Source: Oculatella sp. LEGE 06141 (lineage in GTDB: Bacteria; Cyanobacteriota; Cyanobacteriia; Elainellales; Elainellaceae). Taken from it: a stretch of DNA of 64,000 nt. The DNA is taken from the NCBI RefSeq assembly GCF_015207605.1, contig NZ_JADEWO010000010.1, positions 88,308 to 152,307 on the forward strand, given 5' to 3'. Below the pieces are notes generated by a model that was not told where the DNA came from, searched no databases, and saw nothing but the letters and a program-made list of their open reading frames with translations. Made by a program: the position numbers and the translations under genes. This document shows, one piece after another, positions 17,228-26,206 of this stretch. How positions within the stretch are numbered: the stretch's first letter is position 1; the number at the start of each line of letters is the position of its first letter.

Positions 17228-18937
17228 ATGACTCAAGCAGAAATGCAAGCCAGCGCCACTCAATCCTCCTACAGCGTGCCATCCACGCGGAAGTGGCGTG
17301 ACTACTTCTCATTTAACTCAGACCACAAGGTGATTGGGATTCAATACCTGGTCACCTCCTTTTTCTTTTACCTCATCGGTGGTGTCTTCGCGACGGCCAT
17401 GCGGACTGAACTGGCAACCCCAGAGTCCGATTTTGTCAATCCCGAGATGTACAACAATTTGCTGACGCTACACGGCACGATCATGATCTTCCTGTGGATC
17501 ATTCCAGCCGGATCAGGCTTAGCAAATTATCTGATTCCGCTGATGATCGGGGCGCGAGACATGGCGTTTCCCAAGCTTAATGCGCTGGCCTTTTGGATGA
17601 TTCCTCCAGCCGGTTTAGTCCTGGCGGGTAGTCTTTTAATTGATGCGCCTCAAGCAGGGTGGACATCCTATCCGCCGTTGAGCCTGGTCAGTGGCAAGGT
17701 GGGTGAAGGAATCTGGATTTTCAGCCTGCTGGTCTTGGGAACCTCGTCCATTTTGGGGGCGATTAATTTTCTAGTCACCATCCTGAAAATGCGGGTACCC
17801 AGTATGGGGCTCAACGACATGCCGCTGTTTTGCTGGTCAATGTTGTCGGCCTCTGGGTTGATCTTGATTGGAACTCCCGTGTTGGCAGGGGCGCTTATTT
17901 TGCTGGCCTTTGACCTGCTGGCTGGAACGGCCTTCTTTAATCCGACGGGGGGTGGCGATCCGATCGTCTACCAGCACATGTTCTGGTTTTACTCGCATCC
18001 AGCGGTTTACATCATGATTCTGCCGCTGTTTGGGGCACTTTCCGAAATTTTGCCAGTTCATGCGCGTAAACCCATTTTTGGCTATCGGGCGATCGCCTAC
18101 TCCAGCGTAGCCATCAGCTTTATTGGCCTCATTGTGTGGGCACACCACATGTTCACCAGCGGCACGCCTGCCTGGTTACGCATGTTTTTCATGATTTTTA
18201 CTATGATCATTGCCGTACCAACAGGGATTAAAATCTTTGGCTGGTTAGCAACGGTATGGGGCGGCAAAATCGCCCTCAACAGCGCCATGCTGTTTGGTCT
18301 TGGCATGATTTCTGTGTTCGTGATTGGTGGCATCAGTGGTGTCATGGTGGCAGCCGTCCCGTTTGATATTCACGTTCACGATACCTATTTCATCGTGGCG
18401 CACCTGCACTATGTCCTGTTTGGAGGCAGTGTGTTTGGCATTTATGGTGCCCTGTATCACTGGTTCCCCAAAATGACCGGACGGATGATGAACGAACGGC
18501 TGGGTATTCTTCACTTTGTATTAACCTACATGGGCATGAACCTTACCTTCATGCCCATGCATGAATTGGGTTTAATCGGGATGAATCGGCGGATTGCCGT
18601 CTACAATCCTGAATTTCAGCCGTTGAATATTCTCTGTACTATTGGGGCATTTACGCTAGCTATTTCAACGATTCCGTTCTTAATTAATGCTGGATGGAGT
18701 TGGATTGCTGGAAAACCAGCCGGAGATAATCCGTGGCGAGGGCTAACCTTTGAATGGCAAACCTCTTCACCACCACCGATTGAAAACTTTGACCTTTTGC
18801 CGGTTTTGAATTATGGGCCTTATGACTACGGCTCTGGCATCCGGTTTCCGGGGGAGGAAATTGAAGACGAGGAGACCAACATGGAAGCGCCTCCTGGCGG
18901 TTTCATGCCTCCTAGTGAGTCTCGGGCTGGGAGTTAG
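17228..18937 (+). CDS. ctaD: Cytochrome c oxidase subunit I, A2 type
   Basis: Subunit I holds heme a, heme a3 and CuB and reduces oxygen to water while pumping protons. The twelve-helix core is complete. Heme ligand and CuB histidines are visible in TLHGTIMIFLWI, WFYSHPAVYIMILP, VWAHHMFTSG and VAHLHYVLFGGSVFG. The HPAVY segment has Ala where A1-type oxidases have Glu, and is preceded by Tyr-Ser, the YS motif of the A2 type, as known for cyanobacterial enzymes. The length of 569 residues is typical. The gene starts 103 bases after ctaC and is followed by ctaE, so the structural operon is complete. It functions in plasma and thylakoid membrane respiration. Confidence 0.97.
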   Translation: MTQAEMQASATQSSYSVPSTRKWRDYFSFNSDHKVIGIQYLVTSFFFYLIGGVFATAMRTELATPESDFVNPEMYNNLLTLHGTIMIFLWIIPAGSGLANYLIPLMIGARDMAFPKLNALAFWMIPPAGLVLAGSLLIDAPQAGWTSYPPLSLVSGKVGEGIWIFSLLVLGTSSILGAINFLVTILKMRVPSMGLNDMPLFCWSMLSASGLILIGTPVLAGALILLAFDLLAGTAFFNPTGGGDPIVYQHMFWFYSHPAVYIMILPLFGALSEILPVHARKPIFGYRAIAYSSVAISFIGLIVWAHHMFTSGTPAWLRMFFMIFTMIIAVPTGIKIFGWLATVWGGKIALNSAMLFGLGMISVFVIGGISGVMVAAVPFDIHVHDTYFIVAHLHYVLFGGSVFGIYGALYHWFPKMTGRMMNERLGILHFVLTYMGMNLTFMPMHELGLIGMNRRIAVYNPEFQPLNILCTIGAFTLAISTIPFLINAGWSWIAGKPAGDNPWRGLTFEWQTSSPPPIENFDLLPVLNYGPYDYGSGIRFPGEEIEDEETNMEAPPGGFMPPSESRAGS

Positions 18938-19013
18938 CTATCATTAGCCCAACCCTTCACGTTTGTTTTCTCCCTGATAGACCATTCGTGGCAGTTTTTA
19001 AGGCGTCTAAATT

Positions 19014-19640
19014 ATGCAAGGTTCAACAATCGATCCCGCCAAAACGGATCTAAATTATCACCACGATGGCGAGGCGGCTGCCCACCACGAGGAGCATCCC
19101 GACCACCGTCTGTTTGGCATACTTGTCTTTCTGGCCGCAGAGAGTATGATCTTTGCCGGACTGTTTGTGGCGTATCTTACGTTTCGGGTGGTGCAACCCG
19201 TCTGGCCACCAGAAGGCAGTCCTGAATTAGAGCTGTTGCTACCTGGAATCAACACACTCATTCTAATTTCGAGTAGTTTTGTGATTCACCGGGGCGACAC
19301 GGCTGTCAAACAGAACAACGTCGCGGGTCTGCGCCTCTGGTTTGGTCTTTCAGCGCTAATGGGAATCATCTTTTTGGCGGGTCAGGTTTATGAGTACAGC
19401 AATTTAGAGTTTGGCTTAAAGTCCAATCTATTCGCCAGCACCTTTTATGTGCTGACTGGGTTTCACGGACTGCACGTTCTTTGTGGAGTGGGGCTAATCG
19501 GCGCTGTACTGCTGCGATCGTTCAAAAAAGGCCACTATTCGAGTCAGCACCATTTTGGGGTAGAAGCCGCAGAACTGTACTGGCACTTTGTTGATGTCAT
19601 CTGGATTATTCTGTTCTTCTTGCTCTACCTGCTTCACTAA
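19014..19640 (+). CDS. ctaE: Cytochrome c oxidase subunit III
   Basis: Subunit III stabilises the oxidase core and its proton uptake path. At 208 residues it is the short, five-helix form usual in bacteria. The hydrophilic N-terminus with a His-rich stretch (EAAAHHEEHPDHRLFG) is followed by AESMIFAGLFVAYLTFR, and the conserved ends are FYVLTGFHGLHVLCG and ELYWHFVDVIWIILFF. It ends the ctaCDE operon; a GC-rich hairpin with a T-run lies about 40 bases later. Confidence 0.95.
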   Translation: MQGSTIDPAKTDLNYHHDGEAAAHHEEHPDHRLFGILVFLAAESMIFAGLFVAYLTFRVVQPVWPPEGSPELELLLPGINTLILISSSFVIHRGDTAVKQNNVAGLRLWFGLSALMGIIFLAGQVYEYSNLEFGLKSNLFASTFYVLTGFHGLHVLCGVGLIGAVLLRSFKKGHYSSQHHFGVEAAELYWHFVDVIWIILFFLLYLLH

Positions 19641-19676
19641 GTTCGGTTGGCTTTCGTTTCTCGCAATTCAACAGGT

Positions 19677-19733
19677 GGCGGGTTTATCAACCGGGTATGT
19701 GAGCAACATGCGTGGGGATGACCCGCCTTTTTT
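19677..19733 (+). terminator. Terminator after ctaE
   Basis: GGCGGGT (19677-19683) pairs with ACCCGCC (19721-19727), followed directly by six Ts. The 37-base interior also contains short complementary stretches. It follows the ctaE stop by 36 bases and fits the end of the oxidase operon. Confidence 0.65.
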
Positions 19734-19764
19734 CATCGATTGTTGTAGTAGCGGCCATTCATCG

Positions 19765-19806
19765 CGCTTGCACCGTCACGCTTGCACCATTGCGCTTGCA
19801 CCAATG
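19765..19806 (+). repeat. Three tandem 14-base repeats upstream of the thioredoxin-TPR gene
   Basis: CGCTTGCACC occurs at 19765, 19779 and 19793 with an exact 14-base period; the four bases between copies vary. The array lies between the ctaE terminator and the start at 19872. It could be a short expanded repeat or a multi-copy operator. Confidence 0.6.
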
Positions 19807-19871
19807 GTGAACACTTGAACCGTCCGAGAATGACCTCGACTGTTTGCAATGCTCAAAGGAAGTGATCCTAG

Positions 19872-20690
19872 ATGGGAACCTCAGTAAACGTAACTAGCGG
19901 CAACTTTACGGCTGACGTAGTTGAACGATCATACGAAAAGCCAGTGATTGTCGATTTCTTTGCTCAGTGGTGTGGGCCTTGCCAGATGCTCAAGCCCATC
20001 CTGGAAAAGCTGGCTCAAGAATATGATTTTGTTCTGGCAAAAGTAGACATTGACCACAGCCCGGATTTAGCGAACGCTTACCAAATTGAAGGCGTTCCAG
20101 ACGTGCGTATTGTGTCCCAGGGGCAAATGCATCCGGGGTTTGTAGGAGTTTTACCCGAACCCCAACTGCGGCAACTGCTGGCACAACTCAACCTGAAATC
20201 TGCACTGGAAACGGGGTTAGACGCTATTCAACAATCGATCGCCACTGGTGAAACGGCAACCGCACAGCAGCAGTTTGAACGTCTACTACAGCAGTATCCG
20301 CACGATCGAGGATTGGCGATCGCCGCTGCTAAGTTTATGTTGAATCACGATCAGCCAGAGGCGGCAGAGCGGTTGCTGGCTCCCATCCAGGAAGACGACA
20401 AGCAGCACTTTGCTGAAGCCAGCGCCCTGCGAGAACTGATTCGGTTTAAGCAAGACCAGAGTCTGGTACCCGAAACCGAGCTAGACACGCTTTATTTCGA
20501 CGCAACTCAGATGACGCTACGGGGCGATTACGAATTTGCCTTGCAGCAGTTTCTGGAAATTGTCAGCCGCGATCGCAAATACCGCAATGAAGCCGCACGA
20601 AAAGCAATGGTGACGATCTTCAACCTGTTGGGAGACGATCATCCGTTGACTCGCCACTTCCGTAAGCAGTTAATGCTCACCCTTTACTAG
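19872..20690 (+). CDS. Thioredoxin-TPR protein, CnoX/YbbN-like chaperedoxin
   Basis: This cytosolic protein joins an N-terminal thioredoxin domain (about 10-110) to C-terminal tetratricopeptide-like helices (about 120-272), as in the YbbN/CnoX family, which holds oxidation-damaged proteins and passes them to chaperones. The active site is intact: FFAQWCGPCQMLKP, with Cys 34 and Cys 37. E. coli CnoX has lost the first cysteine, so this copy may keep reductase activity, as in some other bacteria. The cis-proline region GVPDVRIVSQG is present. AAAKFMLNHDQPEAAERLL is one of the helical repeats. It is a stand-alone gene after the oxidase operon; a thiol role in copper or oxidase assembly cannot be excluded. 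Confidence 0.88.
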   Translation: MGTSVNVTSGNFTADVVERSYEKPVIVDFFAQWCGPCQMLKPILEKLAQEYDFVLAKVDIDHSPDLANAYQIEGVPDVRIVSQGQMHPGFVGVLPEPQLRQLLAQLNLKSALETGLDAIQQSIATGETATAQQQFERLLQQYPHDRGLAIAAAKFMLNHDQPEAAERLLAPIQEDDKQHFAEASALRELIRFKQDQSLVPETELDTLYFDATQMTLRGDYEFALQQFLEIVSRDRKYRNEAARKAMVTIFNLLGDDHPLTRHFRKQLMLTLY

Positions 20691-20863
20691 GTTCAGGCCA
20701 CCCCGATTGTTCAACGCCAGATTAACTCAACTAGAGGGAATGTAAGGGAGCCGTTAAGGTTTGCCTCTATCTAGAGAGCGATCGCGCAAAAATGACACAA
20801 TATCTGTTGTTGGGTTCAACGTGTCGCCGTTGCCCCTTGCCAAGCTATTCACCAAGCGAAATC

Positions 20864-21973
20864 ATGACCCATTCCCCTACGGCAGCAACCGTTTCATCAG
20901 GCTCCTCTACGGCTGTTACGGCAGACTGGTCTAGTCTGCTTCAGCAACTCCTGGATGGGCAATCGCTCTCAACAGAACAGGCCGCCGAGTTAATGCAAGG
21001 CTGGCTAACGGAAGCTATTCCACCGGTTCTGTCGGGGGCAATTTTAGCAGCTATTCAGGCCAAGGGCGTGTCTGCTACCGAATTGGCGGGCATGGCGCAG
21101 GTGTTGCAATCCCAATCGCTCAGCAGCCGTTTGGCCGATTCGTCCATCCCTTCGCCACTGATTGACACCTGCGGTACGGGTGGGGATGGGGCACTCACAT
21201 TCAATATTTCTACAACGGTTGCCTTTGTTGCTGCTGCCGCCGGTATTCCTGTGGCTAAACATGGCAATCGTGCGGCCTCTAGCAAAGTGGGTTCCGCTGA
21301 TGTGCTTGAAGCGCTGGGTATTAACCTGGGTGCCAATCCCGAAAAGATTAAGGCGGCTTTGCACGAGGTAGGCATTACTTTTCTGTTTGCCCCGGGCTGG
21401 CATCCGGCGATGAAATATGTCGCGCCTCTGCGGAAAACCCTCAAAGTGAGAACGGTATTTAACTTGTTGGGGCCACTGGTCAATCCCCTAGACCTGACAG
21501 GGCAGGTGATTGGTGTGTTCAATCCTAACCTGGTTGAAACAGTCGCTCAGGCGTTAAATCATCTCGGCAGACCCGAAGCGATCGTCCTCCACGGGCGTGA
21601 AAAGTTAGATGAAGCAGGACTGGCCGACCAGACCGATTTGGCCGTACTCTCCAATGGGCAGGTTGAGCGCGTGACGCTAAACCCAGAGGAGGTAGGATTG
21701 CAACACGCACCCACCAGTGCCCTTCGCGGCAGTGAGGCTGCGATCGACAATGCCGCTATTTTACGCACTATCCTTCAGGGGGGCGGCACCCAGGCACAAC
21801 AGGACGTGATCGCGCTGAACACAGCACTGGCGCTCAAGGTTGGCGGTGCTGTGCCATCGAGTTCGGTATCGTCCCCAACACCGTACGTCAAAGGAGTCGA
21901 ACTGGCTAAAGACATCCTGGCGAGTGGCGCGGCCTGGAGCAAGGTAGAACAATTGGTCAACTTTTTAAAGTAA
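20864..21973 (+). CDS. trpD: Anthranilate phosphoribosyltransferase
   Basis: TrpD transfers phosphoribosyl from PRPP to anthranilate, the second step of tryptophan synthesis. The PRPP-binding glycine motif [17 protein letters not shown] is clear, followed by [19 protein letters not shown], which binds anthranilate and Mg, and [15 protein letters not shown] place the start at ATG 20864, giving 369 residues; an upstream frame from 20792 adds 24 residues rich in Cys and Tyr that do not belong to the family. The first 20 residues of the chosen version are a Ser/Thr/Ala-rich leader. It is not clustered with other trp genes, as usual in cyanobacteria, and is convergent with the retropepsin-like gene 18 bases away. 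Confidence 0.95.
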   Translation: MTHSPTAATVSSGSSTAVTADWSSLLQQLLDGQSLSTEQAAELMQGWLTEAIPPVLSGAILAAIQAKGVSATELAGMAQVLQSQSLSSRLADSSIPSPLIDTCGTGGDGALTFNISTTVAFVAAAAGIPVAKHGNRAASSKVGSADVLEALGINLGANPEKIKAALHEVGITFLFAPGWHPAMKYVAPLRKTLKVRTVFNLLGPLVNPLDLTGQVIGVFNPNLVETVAQALNHLGRPEAIVLHGREKLDEAGLADQTDLAVLSNGQVERVTLNPEEVGLQHAPTSALRGSEAAIDNAAILRTILQGGGTQAQQDVIALNTALALKVGGAVPSSSVSSPTPYVKGVELAKDILASGAAWSKVEQLVNFLK

Positions 21974-21991
21974 GCCAAAGCAAGCTGTAGG

Positions 21992-22939
21992 TTAGCGCTC
22001 GCGAAACTCTACCGTATCTTTGCGAATGGTGACATCGTAATGGCCAAAGAAGTTGTGCCCTAGCAATCCCGTTTGCATATCAGCCCCGGCGATCGCCACT
22101 AATACGTTTTGCGCGATCGCGCCATTGACTTCAATCGAGTTGACGTACCCCAGAGGAAAGGTCACATCTTTGGCGCTGGCGGTATCCATCGTGGCTTCCG
22201 CAACAGGAACTACGCCCAACGCCGAGGCCATGCGCTGAGTAATCAGAGTACCGCTAGCGCCACTGTCTACAATCATGTCAAACGGTTGGCTACCGTTGAA
22301 CGTGACTCGAATTACTGGCGTGCCGCCAGCTCGTCGCACGATAGGCGCAACGTAAACCAGGTTGCTGCCCGCCTGTGCCGCTTGCGAAGATACGATCGGT
22401 GCCGACTGGGTCTTTCCTGAGGTGAAGCGGTCTGGTTCAGCGGTGGCTGGTTGGGGTTGCGATCGCACAGTAACGACCCCATCCGATGCCATCAACGGAC
22501 GGTTAGCCTGTTGTTGAGCATAGGTTAAGTTGCGTCGATACTCTACCAGCTTACGCTGCGCCACTGCATGGTTGGGGCTAGCGCTCGGTACGGCAGCCAT
22601 TAAATCGATCGCCTGTTGCCAGCGACTGACCACCAGTTGCCAGTCGTCTTGCGACTGAGCCGATTGCCCAAACGTAAACGCGCTAGAGGCTTTGGCGATC
22701 GCATCCTGATAGAAACGGCTCGACTCGTGGGTTGCCTGGGGTGGGGATGCAGCCGTCGGAGATTCGGAACGTGGAGCCGTAGTCTCGCTGGCAGGCGCGA
22801 TCGCCTCATCAACTGAGGCCGCCGTTTCTGTTGAGTCCGCTCTAAAAAGGCTAAGGAACTGATGATCGCAGGCGCTAAGGCTGGCTAAGATACCAGACAG
22901 TAACAGAACCGTCGTACTCAATCGAAAAAAAAGTGGCAT
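21992..22939 (-). CDS. Retropepsin-like aspartic protease lipoprotein
   Basis: This predicted envelope protein has a lipoprotein signal ending in SLSACDHQF, a long Ala/Thr/Ser-rich linker with a helical, TPR-like stretch (about 77-140), and a C-terminal aspartic protease domain of clan AA (about 195-315). The catalytic motif is FDMIVDSGASGTLITQRMA, and the second conserved element is GLLGHNFFGHYDVTI. Such domains act as homodimers with one Asp per chain. Targets are unknown. It is typical of cyanobacterial TIGR02281-like proteases and is not retroviral. The ATG at 22939 gives a normal signal peptide. Confidence 0.85.
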   Translation of the reverse strand: MPLFFRLSTTVLLLSGILASLSACDHQFLSLFRADSTETAASVDEAIAPASETTAPRSESPTAASPPQATHESSRFYQDAIAKASSAFTFGQSAQSQDDWQLVVSRWQQAIDLMAAVPSASPNHAVAQRKLVEYRRNLTYAQQQANRPLMASDGVVTVRSQPQPATAEPDRFTSGKTQSAPIVSSQAAQAGSNLVYVAPIVRRAGGTPVIRVTFNGSQPFDMIVDSGASGTLITQRMASALGVVPVAEATMDTASAKDVTFPLGYVNSIEVNGAIAQNVLVAIAGADMQTGLLGHNFFGHYDVTIRKDTVEFRER

Positions 22940-23135
22940 AGCCAGAATGTTCTAAGACAATTCAACGAACAAAACACCATTACCATAGGTTTTGCTTCCT
23001 GTTTTGCCGCCGAAGCACCGCTCAGCGGAAATCTAATTATCTCGATATGATGATAAAGGCTGTGATTCTTTCACTACTATTCCCAATCTAGTCGTAGGAT
23101 AATAGCGCTTAACCTAAATCGCCCTGAGGAATACT

Positions 23136-24323
23136 ATGCAGACTGCTGCTCAACCTGCTCTACTCGTTTTGGCAGACGGAACAGTATATCGAGGTTGGTC
23201 ATTTGGTGCCTCCGGTACGGTCATTGGTGAAGTGGTGTTCAACACCGGAATGACCGGTTATCAGGAAGTGCTAACTGACCCGAGTTATCGCGGTCAAATT
23301 ATTACCTTCACCTATCCAGAGTTGGGAAACACGGGTGTCAATCCCGAGGATGAAGAGTCGATTGAGCCGCAGGTTAGAGGCGCGATCGCCCGTAACATTT
23401 GCCATCGACCCAGCAACTGGCGCTCAACCCAATCATTACCCGATTATTTGAAGCAGCATAACATTCCTGGCATCTACGGCGTAGATACCCGTGCCCTTAC
23501 CCGCAAACTCCGCTCTAGCGGCGCGATGAACGGCGCTATTTCCACAGAAATACTCGACCCAGCAGATTTACTGCTGCGCGTACAGGAAGCGCCTAGCATG
23601 GCGGGGTTAAACCTGGTGCAGGAGGTTAGCACCCAAAATGTGTACGAGTGGGCTGATCCAACCGATGTTAGCTGGGAGTTTCGACCAACCCTCACGACAC
23701 CAGAAGCATCGTTCACGGTCGTTGCCATCGACTTTGGCATCAAACGCAACATCTTACGTCGCCTTGCTAGCTACGGTTGCCGGGTTATCGTAGTTCCCGT
23801 AAATACCCCTGCTGATGAGATCCTGAAGTACAATCCAGACGGCATTTTTCTATCGAACGGCCCCGGCGACCCAGCAACCGTACTCGACGGCATTGAAACC
23901 ACTAAAGCGCTGTTGGCGAGTCAAAGACCCATTTTTGGCATTTGCATGGGGCATCAAATTTTGGGGTTATCCCTGGGTGCCGATACGTTTAAGCTTAAAT
24001 TTGGGCATCGCGGCTTGAACCAACCCGCCGGACTGAAGCAGCGGGTTGAAATTACCAGCCAAAACCACGGCTTTGCCATCGATGCTGACTCTCTCGCCAA
24101 AACAGAGGTAGAAATCACCCATCTCAACCTTAACGATCGCACCATTGCCGGGTTGCGCCACAAAACGTTGCCCATTTTCTCGGTGCAGTACCACCCAGAA
24201 GCCAGTCCTGGCCCCCACGATGCCGACTATTTGTTCGAGCAGTTTGTTAACGCCATGCGGGAAAGTCGCCAGCAACACGGCGATCGCCTCTTGCCCAATC
24301 TTGAAGTCAGCAGCAATTCTTGA
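23136..24323 (+). CDS. carA: Carbamoyl phosphate synthase small subunit
   Basis: CarA is the glutaminase subunit that delivers ammonia to CarB for carbamoyl phosphate, feeding arginine and pyrimidine synthesis. The N-terminal small-subunit domain contains [20 protein letters not shown]. The class I amidotransferase domain has the nucleophile in [11 protein letters not shown] (Cys near 270) and the His/Glu pair in [14 protein letters not shown] (near 353). At 395 residues it is normal. A GAGG ribosome binding site precedes the ATG. Its stop overlaps the tsaB start (TTGA), so the two are translationally coupled. carB is not in the window. Confidence 0.97.
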   Translation: MQTAAQPALLVLADGTVYRGWSFGASGTVIGEVVFNTGMTGYQEVLTDPSYRGQIITFTYPELGNTGVNPEDEESIEPQVRGAIARNICHRPSNWRSTQSLPDYLKQHNIPGIYGVDTRALTRKLRSSGAMNGAISTEILDPADLLLRVQEAPSMAGLNLVQEVSTQNVYEWADPTDVSWEFRPTLTTPEASFTVVAIDFGIKRNILRRLASYGCRVIVVPVNTPADEILKYNPDGIFLSNGPGDPATVLDGIETTKALLASQRPIFGICMGHQILGLSLGADTFKLKFGHRGLNQPAGLKQRVEITSQNHGFAIDADSLAKTEVEITHLNLNDRTIAGLRHKTLPIFSVQYHPEASPGPHDADYLFEQFVNAMRESRQQHGDRLLPNLEVSSNS

Positions 24324-25030
24324 GCCATCCCTCTCCTTCAGGCGCTTCCCAGTTCGCCCTCGCTCTCCATACCGCCAGTCCAGAGTTGGGGCTGGCACTC
24401 AGCAACTTACAGGGAGAAGACCGTCATCAAGTTTGGGACTTGGGGCGATCGCTCTCAACCGATCTACATTTGTATCTCAATGAATTCATCCAGCCTTACC
24501 GCTGGACAGATCTAGCCTGGATTGCGGTGGCTAAAGGGCCAGGGGGATTCACGGGCACTCGTTTAGGAGTCGTTACCGCCCGCACCTTAGCCCAGCAGTT
24601 AAATATTCCCCTCTATGCCATTTCTACGCTGGCTGCGATCGCCTGGTCAGCGTCTCTGCAACCGCACCACCCCTCGTGGACAGTCGAAACCATTGCGCTA
24701 GAAGCCGCCCTCCGGACAGCGCAAACTGACCACTCCAACGCCATCGACATCGCTGTGCAGATGCCTGCCCAACGGGGAGAACTTTATACGGCCATCTACT
24801 CTGTTGATCACCAGAAATTGAGCGAACGGTTTCCAGATAGCGTTCTAAACCACGAGAAGTGGCAACAGACCCTTGCAAATTGGGATAAACCCATTCGTCT
24901 TATTCAAGTCTCAGGCAGCCTGGGTGAGTCTGTTACCGCACTGCTGGCACTGGCGCTGCACGACTGGCAAAAGGGTACCCGCCCCAACTGGACAAATGCC
25001 CTGCCGTTTTATGGTCAAAGCCCTGTATAA
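24320..25030 (+). CDS. tsaB: tRNA threonylcarbamoyladenosine biosynthesis protein TsaB
   Basis: TsaB is the inactive ASKHA-fold partner that dimerises with TsaD to make the t6A37 modification on tRNAs decoding ANN codons. The start region [15 protein letters not shown] and the central [25 protein letters not shown] are diagnostic; the later [12 protein letters not shown] also fits. It starts with TTG overlapping the carA stop by four bases. The middle is somewhat longer than in E. coli, as in other cyanobacteria. Its coupling to carA looks like chance operon membership rather than a pathway link. A MITE-like element lies 40 bases after its stop. Confidence 0.92.
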   Translation: MSHPSPSGASQFALALHTASPELGLALSNLQGEDRHQVWDLGRSLSTDLHLYLNEFIQPYRWTDLAWIAVAKGPGGFTGTRLGVVTARTLAQQLNIPLYAISTLAAIAWSASLQPHHPSWTVETIALEAALRTAQTDHSNAIDIAVQMPAQRGELYTAIYSVDHQKLSERFPDSVLNHEKWQQTLANWDKPIRLIQVSGSLGESVTALLALALHDWQKGTRPNWTNALPFYGQSPV

Positions 25031-25069
25031 ACTCTGATACCTGTATGGATCTTAGTACCTGTAATCCTA

Positions 25070-25195
25070 GGGCGTGATTTAAAACTCCTGATTGCTCGGT
25101 TACATTGTGCTTTTTGCCCCCTAAGTCCCCCATGGGGGACTTAGAATCGTTCAAAAGTCTATAGAGTTGGGACTTCCGGGATTTAAAACACGCCC
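25070..25195. mobile_element. MITE-like element with terminal inverted repeats and TA target duplication
   Basis: This 126-bp non-coding element begins with GGGCGTGATTTAAAACTCC and ends with its near-complement (GGATTTAAAACACGCCC), giving terminal inverted repeats of about 17 bases with two or three mismatches. It is flanked by TA on both sides, within CTAG. The centre holds a perfect 24-base palindrome at about 25121-25144 (CTAAGTCCCCCA and its complement). TA duplication and short inverted ends fit the IS630/Tc1-mariner type, so it is probably a non-autonomous derivative moved by a transposase elsewhere in the genome. Confidence 0.65.
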
Positions 25196-25298
25196 TAGCA
25201 ATGGATAGGATATCCATTCCCTAACCATCTCGATGCCCCCATAGGAGTGAGGAATATCAGACAGTCTTTAGGTGTACCGTTCCTGCCTGAGTCCTGAC

Positions 25299-25326
25299 TC
25301 CCACGGCTAGAAGCGCGTGGGAGTGG
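25299..25326. repeat. Perfect 9-bp inverted repeat in intergenic DNA
   Basis: ACTCCCACG and CGTGGGAGT flank a 10-base loop. The stretch around it (25198-25493) has no supported gene. The hairpin resembles the subterminal hairpins of IS200/IS605-type elements, but no transposase or TnpB sequence accompanies it. It may be a remnant or a plain structural element. Coordinates may be off by one or two bases. Confidence 0.4.
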
Positions 25327-25493
25327 CTCCAGACTTTGCCTTAGCAGTTGAAAGCCAGACCCAACATGCATCTTAACCATTTCAACTTGCAATTCAGCAA
25401 AGTCTTCAATTATGAAGGGAACCTTTAGTTCAACTTAAGCGTCTGTTTTATAGGATTGAGTCTGTGTTGCTGCAAAGTCGATTGAGGAACGAC

Positions 25494-25685
25494 CTATGCT
25501 GCCTGCGAACTGTCTCGATAGGCGCTTGAACCTTCTAAATTTTGATCAGACAGGTCTTGCAGCATTTGATCATAGGGGTCATCATCAACAATCTCATTGC
25601 GAACCCATTCATCAAAGGTTTGTTTAATCGTCCGTGGAAACGAAACCAGCCAATTCAGTTTTGATGCGGTGTGTGCTGTATTCAT
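25494..25685 (-). CDS. Small acidic protein of 63 residues, function unknown
   Basis: I do not recognise this family. The product starts MNTAHTASKLNWLVSFPRTI and continues with an acidic segment DEWVRNEIVDDDPYDQMLQD, ending in a Ser/Ala-rich tail. It has no signal peptide, membrane helix or cysteine. I chose ATG 25685; a longer frame from 25781 adds 32 residues, rich in Ser, Thr and Leu, that look non-native. The compositional pattern, with clustered charges and aromatic residues, suggests a real small protein rather than chance. It is isolated, with long intergenic stretches on both sides. Confidence 0.5.
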   Translation of the reverse strand: MNTAHTASKLNWLVSFPRTIKQTFDEWVRNEIVDDDPYDQMLQDLSDQNLEGSSAYRDSSQAA

Positions 25686-26206
25686 AAAATTGACAACAGA
25701 AGTTTGTGAAGCGAGGCTGCTACGAGTTAGGCACCAGAGATAGATGGATTGGTAGATTGTTGGCACAGACTGCGTTAGCACACTGTGTTGACCACTGAAC
25801 TTATGTAGCTTATATAACTTATATAACCTGTCTTCCTACAGATAGATGTAAAGTTTCTACAAAACTCAAACGTCCGTTTGAGCGATAAAAAACTACATAA
25901 ATCGGTTGGAAGATCGAAGAAGAACGGATGAAAGTGGCACTGTTGCGACGTTACTTCATCCTGATATTATCTCTTCTAGCCGATCGACCACTGCTCCGGA
26001 CTTTATTGGATATTTAAACTTCATCGATGTTTTACGGTATCCGCCTTCAATGGATAGGGGAATTGCTGTAGACGACGGTCCGTCAGGCTCCCAAACTCCA
26101 TCGTGGTCAAGCCATGGCTTGAAGACATTTACCAGAAGACATGTACCAGTAGTATTCCCCGACAGTGTGCTGTGCTATCTAACGGCACGCTTGTCTCTAG
26201 ATGTCG
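25686..26206. other. Intergenic region before the Rrf2 gene, nothing firm
   Basis: AT-rich sequence at 25800-25830 contains two close copies of CTTATATAA, possibly promoter elements for the small leftward gene. The rest has no recognisable gene. A rightward frame at 25906-26397 runs across it into the Rrf2 gene but shows no protein-family features. Confidence 0.35.

Noticed and set aside
22000..22939. Retroviral-like protease as a mobile element sign
   Set aside because: The retropepsin-like domain is a common bacterial clan AA form with a lipoprotein signal; there is no reverse transcriptase or integrase nearby.
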